Source: an uncultured bacterium (GTDB lineage: Bacteria > Patescibacteriota > Minisyncoccia > Phycocordibacterales > Phycocordibacteraceae). From it: 38,794 bases of DNA. The position numbers and the translations under genes are program-made. Positions within the stretch are counted from its first letter, which is position 1; every line of letters starts with the position of its first letter. Location of the stretch: positions 1 through 38,794 of the forward strand of contig CALLKD010000004.1 of assembly GCA_938008595.1 (NCBI GenBank), in the 5' to 3' direction. Of this stretch, positions 22,248 to 29,938 are shown piece after piece. The notes under the pieces are model-generated. The model did not search any database, had not been told where the DNA came from, and saw nothing but the letters and a program-made list of their open reading frames with translations.

Positions 22248-22454
22248 ATGATAAAGATATTTTTGAAGAAAATTGACTTTACAACCGACAATACATATGC
22301 GCGAGATGTTGGGTTGTTGGAAAGTGCTGTCAACAGTTTCATGTCTAATCCTGAGATTGTTGTTGGGGATTCGGAGTGGTTGGAGTTTACTCAACCATCG
22401 AGCACAAATTTATTTTTGGGAATTTTGATTCGTTATAATGTTAAGCGGAATTAA
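22248..22454 (+). CDS. Hypothetical small protein
   Basis: 68 residues, starting 3 bp after the large terminase stop with GGAGATGTAGGG upstream. The C-terminal part reads SEWLEFTQPSSTNLFLGILIRYN, a strand-rich pattern. No family was recognised. It lies between terminase and portal genes, so a minor virion or assembly role is possible. Confidence 0.6.
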   Translation: MIKIFLKKIDFTTDNTYARDVGLLESAVNSFMSNPEIVVGDSEWLEFTQPSSTNLFLGILIRYNVKRN

Positions 22455-22463
22455 GGAGTAATT

Positions 22464-22775
22464 ATGCCTAGCGTATTAAGTATTAATGCGGACACGCAGC
22501 AAGCGAACAACTCATACGAGACTTTTTTGATCAATTTAGATGCTGGGACATCTGTTCAGATCACGCCTTCGACGATTAAGTCGATTAGGAGTGTGACGAT
22601 TACACCGTGGAGTGATGCATCGGCCGCAGTGTTAACTTCTGTGTATCCTGCAGATTTCACATCACCGTTGACTACCCCGTTTACATCTGGCGCTTCTGGC
22701 GTTAGCATTGTTGGTGCTGCTGGTGTTTGGATTGATACCAACTTCTTTGTTAGGATTGATGGAGTGACAGCCTAA
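22464..22775 (+). CDS. Small beta-rich protein (possible virion decoration)
   Basis: 103 residues with an excellent AAGGAG ribosome site. It is uncharged, Ser/Thr/Ala-rich and strand-rich (TSVQITPSTIKSIRSVTITP; GVWIDTNFFVRIDGV), as in capsid decoration proteins or small beta-sandwich virion parts. No family was identified. The following gene starts inside its stop (TAATG). Confidence 0.65.
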   Translation: MPSVLSINADTQQANNSYETFLINLDAGTSVQITPSTIKSIRSVTITPWSDASAAVLTSVYPADFTSPLTTPFTSGASGVSIVGAAGVWIDTNFFVRIDGVTA

Positions 22776-23050
22776 TGCCAAGGGTAAAAGAGTGTGCTGC
22801 GTGTGCTAGTCGTCAATCTGAGATAGAGTTTCTGAGGCAATTGAACAAGGATTTGACGGATAAGATTGTATCGATGGCAGGCGATTCTGCAGATCGTTAT
22901 CAGCGCTTCAGGGTTGCTGAATTAACTGCAAGGAATCACCAAGCTGTTCCGGTACAGCAGGATCAAGACCTACCTTCGACAGAGGTAGCGTATATGGATG
23001 CTATGATGAAGGGGATGGTAGATTTGGCAAAACAGGAGATTGATCGATGA
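22775..23050 (+). CDS. Hypothetical small protein with N-terminal CxxC
   Basis: 91 residues. It begins MPRVKECAACASRQSEIEFL, with a CAAC pair and then a helix likely to form a coiled coil, and ends in an acidic helix (AYMDAMMKGMVDLAKQEIDR). The start overlaps the previous stop and the end overlaps the next start by 4 bp. The function is unknown; the position before the portal suggests head assembly. Confidence 0.65.
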   Translation: MPRVKECAACASRQSEIEFLRQLNKDLTDKIVSMAGDSADRYQRFRVAELTARNHQAVPVQQDQDLPSTEVAYMDAMMKGMVDLAKQEIDR

Positions 23051-23301
23051 AACAGGTTCGTGATGCGTTGGAACGATTAAAGAGTGAGCTTTCTTCACTG
23101 GAGCAGGAGATTGATTCCTTGGATGGGCAAGGAGAGAAGCCTGCGATGGGGCAGAAGGAATCGCCTTCGTTTGACAAGTTTTCTGATGATGAGATGGGTG
23201 ACGAGGCGTTTGGTGGGAAGGAAACTCCGGAAGAGGAAAAGGCGGAGTTGGAGTATATGAGCAGGAAACCAAAAGCAAAGCGTCCGATGTTTGGGGCTTA
23301 G
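23047..23301 (+). CDS. Small charged coiled-coil protein
   Basis: 84 residues. Residues 1-28 form a heptad-patterned helix (VRDALERLKSELSSLEQEID); the rest is strongly charged and Gly/Pro-containing with a basic end (RKPKAKRPMFGA). This layout is scaffold-like or adaptor-like, but no family was recognised. It lies directly before the portal gene. Confidence 0.65.
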   Translation: MKQVRDALERLKSELSSLEQEIDSLDGQGEKPAMGQKESPSFDKFSDDEMGDEAFGGKETPEEEKAELEYMSRKPKAKRPMFGA

Positions 23302-23307
23302 GGGTCC

Positions 23308-25566
23308 ATGAGTTACGCAGCAGGGGCATTACCAGAACTAAACCTAGATGAACTAGAGACGTTAACTGATCAGTCTCGTATAGTGGAGATTGCCCGCAAC
23401 TTGATGGTTGCGGATTCTGCTATTAAATACCTACCTTCTCGCCAGTGGTTAGAAAACTTTTTATATTACCACGGTCTCCGCACATCTGCCGCAAGTTATT
23501 TAGCACCGACTGTTGTGAATAACACTGTAGCGTTCCCACAACGAACTGCTGGAAGTGGTGTTCAGAAAACTATTCAGCGGCGAATCTCTAAAGTATTTAA
23601 GGCTGTGCAGGTACAGGCAGCAAACTTTACTCGGCAGAGACCATCGATTAAAGTGTGGCCGCTTAATGACGACAACGACTTTGATAATAAGAAGGCTAAG
23701 TTGTCGAACATTCTGTTGGATTATCTGTGGAAGTTTGACCATGAGGATGACATCTACTATCAGATTATCCTTTGGTCACTTCTGACTCCGGCTGTTGCTC
23801 GCAAAGATTACCTTGATTATTCCTACAACGCTTCGCGTGTGTATCCAAGAACAGAGCTTGTGTTGAATGAGTATACTGGGAAACAGGAGCAGAGGCCTAT
23901 CCTCGATGAATTGGGAAGACCGATGTTTGAGCAGCATCCATGGAACGCGACTGATGTGATTCCTGCGATGAGGTTAATGTCTAGCTTTAATTCAACTTGG
24001 TTGCATGATGTTGACTGGATGGGTGATTCTGGATGGAAGCGCTTGAATTGGATTAAGTCTAATTTTGCGAAAGACGAGCCATACTATTTCCCAGAAAATG
24101 TTGAGAAGATCAAGGCTGGGCCGTGGAGCTTTACGTATATGATGGCCATGGAAACAGCTCTTAAAAGTTTGGCGTTTGGAGTAGCTCCTAGCTGGAATCG
24201 TGGGCCGAATGCGCTTGGCTATGGTTTCCCGTTTGCGAAAGATCAGGTGACCTACATCAACCTGTTTATTCAGCCATCTCCGAACTATCCAAACGGAAGA
24301 GAGATTTTTGTCGCGAATGATTTTTTGCTGTATGATGGCCCTTCTCGTGCATGGGTTGAGTTTCCACAGAACTGGCATCCTTACTCGATTACTTGTTATG
24401 AACGGGTTCCGTGTCGGTTGTTTGGGACCAGTTATGCTGAGAAGATCACGGATATCAATCGTGCCTATGAGCAGGGTCGTACCGAGTTAGATGAGTTAAG
24501 GCGGACGTTTAGTAAGCCGAAGATGGCGATTCCTATTGGTGCGCAGATTGAACGCGATACTGTAACGGGAATGGAAGAGATCTTCCGGTATAACCCATTT
24601 GCTGCAGATGGAGGCAAGCCATTCTTTTTGAATCCTGCCCAGCCTCCGACAACCATTTTAGATGATTTAAAGCTGACGAGTTCTGATTTTATTGAACTGT
24701 CTGGTGTTACTGAGATCATGCAAGGTATCCGTCCTCAAGGAGTCAGTACGTACAGAGGGATGGAGGTGTTGAGAGAAGAAGCTGCGAATGCTGCGAACAA
24801 CTTCATTCGCATGGGTGAGGATTTAATCGCTCGATCTCAATACTTGAAACTTGAGAATATCAGGAAGAGTTTAAGGAATCCTGATTATAACCTCACTAAG
24901 TCTTTGAAGGTGTTTAAACGGATGACATCATACGTAACCGATATTGATGTTCAGACGTTTACAGGTGATGATTTGGGAGGGATGGTAATGGTTGAGCCGT
25001 TATCATCACTACCAAAAAGCAAGATAGCCCTTCAGGAAAAATACATGGCTTTGGGTCAACAGGGTATTTTGGGAGATATTATTAATGACCCTGAATTGAA
25101 CACTGAGTTTAAGAGAAAATTAGATGTTACTGGATTTGAAAGGCCGCAAGACAAACAAGTATTATTTGCTCGTTATGAGAATCAATTGATGTTGACAGCG
25201 GAAGATAGGCAAGCAATTATCAATCCTCCTGTGATGGAATTTCATGATGACGCAATTCATATTCGGGAAGTTGATAATTTATTGCTTGATCCGTCATTGC
25301 AAGACAAACAATTTGTCATGCAATCCTTGCTAGCACACAAGGAAGCTCATAGGCAGAATCAAGCTCAAAAGATGATGCAACAGATTCAAAGTCAGAAACA
25401 GATTGCGACTCTAGGGATGGGGGCAGGTGGTCCTCCTGCGCAAGCAGGTGGTGGGAAACCAACACAGCAATCAGGTGGCAATAACAATCAACCTTCAGGA
25501 GAGGGCGAAGGCGGAGTTCTGTTTGGGCCGGCAACAGGATTCAGCAATCAATCTATAATGGAGTAA
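23308..25566 (+). CDS. Portal protein (P22-like size)
   Basis: 752 residues. The portal forms the ring at one capsid vertex through which DNA passes. Length and features fit long podovirus portals: an N-terminal region with QVQAANFTRQRPSIKVWP, a core with YERVPCRLFGTSYAEKITDINRAYEQ, the GVTEIMQGIRPQG segment before a long helix, and a Gln-rich, Gly-rich C-terminal tail (barrel-like helix, then QAGGGKPTQQSGG). Its position after terminase and before scaffold and capsid genes agrees. A purine-rich site precedes the ATG. Confidence 0.85.
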   Translation: MSYAAGALPELNLDELETLTDQSRIVEIARNLMVADSAIKYLPSRQWLENFLYYHGLRTSAASYLAPTVVNNTVAFPQRTAGSGVQKTIQRRISKVFKAVQVQAANFTRQRPSIKVWPLNDDNDFDNKKAKLSNILLDYLWKFDHEDDIYYQIILWSLLTPAVARKDYLDYSYNASRVYPRTELVLNEYTGKQEQRPILDELGRPMFEQHPWNATDVIPAMRLMSSFNSTWLHDVDWMGDSGWKRLNWIKSNFAKDEPYYFPENVEKIKAGPWSFTYMMAMETALKSLAFGVAPSWNRGPNALGYGFPFAKDQVTYINLFIQPSPNYPNGREIFVANDFLLYDGPSRAWVEFPQNWHPYSITCYERVPCRLFGTSYAEKITDINRAYEQGRTELDELRRTFSKPKMAIPIGAQIERDTVTGMEEIFRYNPFAADGGKPFFLNPAQPPTTILDDLKLTSSDFIELSGVTEIMQGIRPQGVSTYRGMEVLREEAANAANNFIRMGEDLIARSQYLKLENIRKSLRNPDYNLTKSLKVFKRMTSYVTDIDVQTFTGDDLGGMVMVEPLSSLPKSKIALQEKYMALGQQGILGDIINDPELNTEFKRKLDVTGFERPQDKQVLFARYENQLMLTAEDRQAIINPPVMEFHDDAIHIREVDNLLLDPSLQDKQFVMQSLLAHKEAHRQNQAQKMMQQIQSQKQIATLGMGAGGPPAQAGGGKPTQQSGGNNNQPSGEGEGGVLFGPATGFSNQSIME

Positions 25567-25569
25567 GTG

Positions 25570-26334
25570 ATGGAAAACCAAACAACCACCCCTGTTGAAT
25601 CTGCAAATACAGAAAGTACCAAACAAGCCCCTGTGCCATCAGCGGCTACAATTGATGACCCTGTAGTTGCTCGTAAGTTACAAGTCTTTGATCGTTTAGA
25701 TTCTGTTTACAGACAGGATCCAGAAGTAAAAGAGATTATTGATTCTGTGTTATCTGGAAGGCCTTTGACCAAGAATCAGGATAAGGTTTTAAAGGCAGCT
25801 ACTGAAGAGGCCGAAGACGGTCCTGAAGATGATTATAAGAAGTTGTTGAAGAGAATTGAACTGCAGGATTCTGAGCTGAAAAAGATTAAGAATGCTCAGC
25901 AGTATAGGGATATTGATAGCCATCTCACTCAAAATGGTTACCAATATTTAGATCGTTTTGCAGAATTGGCTGAGGCAGCAGGGTTTCTTCCTAACACTGC
26001 AGGGTACAATACCTTGTATGAGTTGGCAGAAAAGAAAGGTCGTGAATATGCACGGGCGATTGGGTTGGTGGATGATCTGGGGCAACCTAATCCAAGATTG
26101 CAGTATAACCCTAAGTTGATTGAGAGATCGTTTGCGGATGCATTGCAAGCTCTTAAATCACTGGGTTATGATGCTATTGAGGATCGTCGGAAGCATTTTA
26201 AGAAACGAGCAGAAGAAAAAGTTGAAAGAGAGAATTTGAAATACAAGGAAATTTTAAAGCCTGAGAGATTGAGAACTCCTGAGGGGCGCGCTGCTGCATT
26301 GGAAGAAATAGTCCGATCAAAAGGATTAATTTGA
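25570..26334 (+). CDS. Scaffolding protein
   Basis: 254 residues from the ATG at 25570, with GGAG seven bases upstream (a GTG one codon earlier is also possible). It is highly charged and mostly helical, with a Thr/Pro-rich start (TTTPVESANTEST) and long coiled regions (EDDYKKLLKRIELQDSELKK). A basic C-terminus (RKHFKKRAEEKVERENLKYK) is of the kind that binds coat protein. The place between portal and capsid genes is classic. Scaffolds guide coat assembly and then leave the head. Confidence 0.75.
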   Translation: MENQTTTPVESANTESTKQAPVPSAATIDDPVVARKLQVFDRLDSVYRQDPEVKEIIDSVLSGRPLTKNQDKVLKAATEEAEDGPEDDYKKLLKRIELQDSELKKIKNAQQYRDIDSHLTQNGYQYLDRFAELAEAAGFLPNTAGYNTLYELAEKKGREYARAIGLVDDLGQPNPRLQYNPKLIERSFADALQALKSLGYDAIEDRRKHFKKRAEEKVERENLKYKEILKPERLRTPEGRAAALEEIVRSKGLI

Positions 26335-26358
26335 GCAACGTGTTAATAGGGGGAATAT

Positions 26359-27588
26359 ATGGGTGTCGCAGGCGCCGAGTCAGTAGTAAACGAAATTTTT
26401 GGTTATGCCAAAAGGATTTATGATAATCAGATTTTCGATCAGGAACAACGTTTAACCATTACCTATGATGAGCTTCCATCACAGTCATGGAATCTTCGAG
26501 GTGCTGGATGGTATGGTGACGCACATCTTGAAAGAAGTTCTTCGTACAAATTTCAGAATTCGTCAGAAGCTTTGCCTCAAGACACTTCAGAAGTGAACAG
26601 GCAGTTCACAATTACGACTGTTGAGCATAGTGCTACAGCAACTTTCACAAAAGATTTTCTCACTAGATTGGTTGGTGGGAATGCGTCTTTCAAAGACTTT
26701 ACTGCTAAAATTGAAGATCTTCGTTTGACGGCAAGAAAGAACTTAAATCAATCTTGCTATATTGGACCGCGTCAGATCCGTACTACATTGTCAGCCAATG
26801 CTGCGATTGGTGCGACTACCCTTTCTTTTGTAAGCGCCCAATATGTTCATGTTGGGATGTTTATTGATATTTACGACAGTACCGGTACTGTGTTGCTTGT
26901 GGATAATAATCGGATCAACGCGATCTCCGGAACCACTATTACTATTGGCACTCCTCTTGCAGTCAATTTGCTTGCTGGTTCTACCATCTTTTTACATCAA
27001 GAAAACCTTGGAACTACAACCGGTAAAGGTTTTAACTCTATTGCTTTTCAGTGTGATGATGGAACTGATTTCCCAACTTTGTTTGAAAACCTTGATCGTG
27101 CAACTTTTGGTGGTTGGAAAGGTAATCGTTTGGATGCGGCAGGAGCTCCATTAACCAATGATCTTTTGCAACGTGCACAGAACACTATTTATGAAAATGG
27201 TGGTTGTGATTACATGGCTGAAGATTACGTCAACTTGTGTAACCTCGAATCTATTCGTCGGTATGTCACGATTGTCCTTCCTCAGAAACGGTATGTAAAC
27301 GCGTCCAAGTATGATGCTGGATATGAAAAGCCAAACGCTCTGGAATGGAACGGTCGGAAGATCTTAGCTGATCCTGATTGTCCTAAACGCGATTGGTTTA
27401 TGATCAATAAGCGTTATTCTGGGAAGCAAGAGCTTGTTCCGATGGAGCTTGAAGGTCAGTTTGGTGGCTCTACCATGAAATGGAAACAAGGCTATTTAAT
27501 GGGAACCATCATCAGTTATTACAGCGGAAACCTTGGAACCAGTAAACCAAACTCTGGTTTGGTGATTAAGAATTTAGCTGTTCTTTAA
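26359..27588 (+). CDS. Major capsid protein with inserted beta domain
   Basis: 409 residues, preceded by AGGGGG. Features of an HK97-type coat are visible: an N-terminal helix region, a central AKIEDLRLTARKNLNQSCYIG helix and a C-terminal part with DYMAEDYVNLCNLESIRRYV and LADPDCPKRDWFMIN. Residues about 137-217 form an insertion of beta type (TTLSANAAIGATTLSFVSAQ, then TITIGTPLAVNLLAG), resembling inserted domains seen in some podovirus coats. It follows the scaffold gene directly. Confidence 0.85.
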   Translation: MGVAGAESVVNEIFGYAKRIYDNQIFDQEQRLTITYDELPSQSWNLRGAGWYGDAHLERSSSYKFQNSSEALPQDTSEVNRQFTITTVEHSATATFTKDFLTRLVGGNASFKDFTAKIEDLRLTARKNLNQSCYIGPRQIRTTLSANAAIGATTLSFVSAQYVHVGMFIDIYDSTGTVLLVDNNRINAISGTTITIGTPLAVNLLAGSTIFLHQENLGTTTGKGFNSIAFQCDDGTDFPTLFENLDRATFGGWKGNRLDAAGAPLTNDLLQRAQNTIYENGGCDYMAEDYVNLCNLESIRRYVTIVLPQKRYVNASKYDAGYEKPNALEWNGRKILADPDCPKRDWFMINKRYSGKQELVPMELEGQFGGSTMKWKQGYLMGTIISYYSGNLGTSKPNSGLVIKNLAVL

Positions 27589-27589
27589 T

Positions 27590-28168
27590 ATGGATTTTTT
27601 GCCTGTTCCAGACCCTGCTTTTGTCCAACGACTCCATGCTTTCGATCCTTGTTTGCGTCTAAACTTTGATCCCACGCATGGAGTGTGGGCAATTTGGTGC
27701 CAAGATCCTTATACTGGAGCTATCGACCACGTCATGAATGTGGTGGAGTCTGATGGTAGTTATAGGCCGTTGGATGATCGGGTCTTCATAATTTTGACTC
27801 GTAATCGGTATTACGCACAACATCCTGATTTATTGGTTGATTTATTTGTTGATTCTGTTGAACGTGGACGCAAGCAAGCAGAAGCTGAAAGTGCAGATTT
27901 TGCTCAGCAGATTGCAAAAGACAAAAGTTTAGAGAAGCAATTTAATGCTTTGGTAGATAAGGTTCGATCAGTGCCTTTAAAAGAATTTTTGAAACCTATT
28001 TACGCTACTGATGGGAACGGGAAGCCTATCATGATTCAGAAATCCGATTCAGTGCTTGGGGGGGAGCCGATTTGTTTGTATCGGCCTGACACTGAATTGC
28101 TTCAGAAAGGCGTTCGTCATTTAAAAGAGGAAGGCAAAAAATATGAAGCTGTACAATCCCACCCCTGA
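27590..28168 (+). CDS. Hypothetical virion-region protein
   Basis: 192 residues, starting one base after the capsid stop, with no clear ribosome site. It begins MDFLPVPDPAFVQRLHAFDPCLRL and has a central charged helix (ERGRKQAEAESADFAQQIAK), resembling small proteins that follow the capsid gene in phages, often of unknown role. It overlaps the next gene by 26 bp. Confidence 0.7.
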   Translation: MDFLPVPDPAFVQRLHAFDPCLRLNFDPTHGVWAIWCQDPYTGAIDHVMNVVESDGSYRPLDDRVFIILTRNRYYAQHPDLLVDLFVDSVERGRKQAEAESADFAQQIAKDKSLEKQFNALVDKVRSVPLKEFLKPIYATDGNGKPIMIQKSDSVLGGEPICLYRPDTELLQKGVRHLKEEGKKYEAVQSHP

Positions 28169-28754
28169 AAAGATTTTTTGTGCTTGCAGTGGCATTTATT
28201 ATACACTCATGCCAAATGATGTTTTAAATATTGATCATGGCATTGGAGCTTTTTTAATAGACAAGTTTGGAATATATGGGCTGGTGTCTATTGACATCCC
28301 AGAATCTGCTACTGATGCGTCATCTTTTGTTGTTAGGCAGATACTAATCGGTCTTAATAATTACTATGCCCATCTGTCTGGGTTGATGCAGAATTATTTA
28401 GATTACGACACACAAATGAAGTTGGCCAATGAGCACGGAACAGTGTTGACTCATCCTAATGTTATTGAATTGCAGAGAAAGCTAGAAGTGGCCAATAGGA
28501 TGATTGATGAGTTGCAAAAGAAACATGGAATTGTGATTCGCGAAGATGCGATTGCATCTCAGACCAATGCTTTGATGGATCAAGTGGAGCAGTTGGTTGC
28601 TGAAGCTAAAACTGATATTGACCGTCAGAAAAAATTTATGGCAAAGCAATCTGAGCTTGACCGTTTAATGAATGATGTTTTGTCAGATGTTTCAATAAAG
28701 GATGGGGTTGGGAAGTCTGGCCAATCAAGACGGCAGCTTTCGGCTTCAATGTAA
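28143..28754 (+). CDS. Hypothetical virion-region protein with long helices
   Basis: 203 residues with GAGGAAGG before the ATG. The N-terminal 60 residues look beta-rich (NPTPEKIFCACSGIYYTLMP), and the rest has long charged helices (LQRKLEVANRMIDELQKKHG; QVEQLVAEAKTDIDRQKKF). No family was recognised. The position between capsid and adaptor genes suggests head completion. Confidence 0.7.
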   Translation: MKLYNPTPEKIFCACSGIYYTLMPNDVLNIDHGIGAFLIDKFGIYGLVSIDIPESATDASSFVVRQILIGLNNYYAHLSGLMQNYLDYDTQMKLANEHGTVLTHPNVIELQRKLEVANRMIDELQKKHGIVIREDAIASQTNALMDQVEQLVAEAKTDIDRQKKFMAKQSELDRLMNDVLSDVSIKDGVGKSGQSRRQLSASM

Positions 28755-28757
28755 TGA

Positions 28758-29471
28758 ATGGCGGCGACTCGGCGAGATTTAAGAAGGCTTGTCCTAATCA
28801 ATCTTAATGATTTAGTTGATGAGGCTTTCGCTCGCGGAGAACGCTATACTTCTATCTCAACGAATAGTACTATCGTTTTAGATTCGCTTATCAATGCGGC
28901 CATGCTGCATTATGCTCAAAAACTTGATTCATTCTATCAAGGGTATTTGAACACAAACCTATTTATAGATTTGATTGCTAATCAGTCCGTCTATCCTCTT
29001 GGTCCTACCTTTAGAAGTCCGATCTACCATGTAAAGAGAATTCTGGAAGATAATCAATATGAGCTTAAACCTTATTTTGATTATTTTGCTGTGCGTTCTT
29101 CTACTCCTACAACTAATACTTCTTTCTTCCCAACATATGGTTTGGAAGGTAATTCAATAGTATTTTCCTATCCACCTTCTGACAATGAGACGGCTGGTGT
29201 TGTTGTTAAGTTTCCAAAGAAAATTATTGAATTGTCCAGTGATGAGCAGGAGATTGATGATCAATTGTATGATGCCATTGATTGTATTGTGTTAAGGGCC
29301 ACATTGCGAGCATTGAAAACGAAAGATGTTTCTGGTGCTTTAAAGAATGCTCAAGGATGGAATGAAGAACTCCAAGAGGCAGAGCGCGCGTTTTACATGC
29401 AGGTGGGCAATAGAGTTGTTGTTCCTGATCATCCGCAGCCAATTGTCTACGACGATTTGAACTACTTTTAA
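28758..29471 (+). CDS. Head-tail adaptor / connector-like protein
   Basis: 237 residues. The pattern RRLVLINLNDLVDEAFARGE at the start, a middle with hydrophobic strands and a closing EELQEAERAFYMQVGNRVVV agrees with adaptor proteins that fit beneath the portal (P22 gp4-like role). The family assignment is from layout and position between the capsid and tail genes. The ATG lies 4 bp after the previous stop. Confidence 0.55.
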   Translation: MAATRRDLRRLVLINLNDLVDEAFARGERYTSISTNSTIVLDSLINAAMLHYAQKLDSFYQGYLNTNLFIDLIANQSVYPLGPTFRSPIYHVKRILEDNQYELKPYFDYFAVRSSTPTTNTSFFPTYGLEGNSIVFSYPPSDNETAGVVVKFPKKIIELSSDEQEIDDQLYDAIDCIVLRATLRALKTKDVSGALKNAQGWNEELQEAERAFYMQVGNRVVVPDHPQPIVYDDLNYF

Positions 29472-29485
29472 ATTCAGAGAGTGTT

Positions 29486-29929
29486 ATGTCTACATTTTTT
29501 ATCCCGCCAAGCGATACCTCCCAGCCATTTGTTCGTCCTTCTAGTGTCCTGCCAGCGGCTGGAGCATATGATCCAAGTCCGACTATTATTCCATGTGAAG
29601 GGCAAACCGAGTTAGTGTTCATGATTACTTATCTGCGTGCGGCAGTGGGTGGTTCGGTTTCCTTTAAAGTTGAATTTAGCGATGACAAGGTGACTTGGTT
29701 TCAAACGTCTCATTTGGGAGCTCCGACTTTTACAGCTGCTGTTGACAGTGTTTTCGGGTTGCAAAGAGCAGAAGTAAAATATACTTCAACAAGCGCTTCG
29801 CAAGAAAACTTTATGTCTCCATCTTTTACTGTTGCGGCCCGATGGGCTCGCATTTCGTGCAAAGAATCTGGGGTGATTGGCTCTGCTGGAACAGTGAGTG
29901 TTCGTTTACAACAACGTGGAAGTTACTAG
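29486..29929 (+). CDS. Hypothetical tail/neck protein, beta-rich
   Basis: 147 residues with GAGAGTGTT before ATG. It is Ser/Thr/Pro-rich with many strands (SFKVEFSDDKVTWFQTSH; ARISCKESGVIGSAGTVSVR), as in beta-sandwich virion parts. It lies between the adaptor and the fibre gene. No family was recognised. Confidence 0.7.
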   Translation: MSTFFIPPSDTSQPFVRPSSVLPAAGAYDPSPTIIPCEGQTELVFMITYLRAAVGGSVSFKVEFSDDKVTWFQTSHLGAPTFTAAVDSVFGLQRAEVKYTSTSASQENFMSPSFTVAARWARISCKESGVIGSAGTVSVRLQQRGSY

Positions 29930-29938
29930 GGAGTAGCT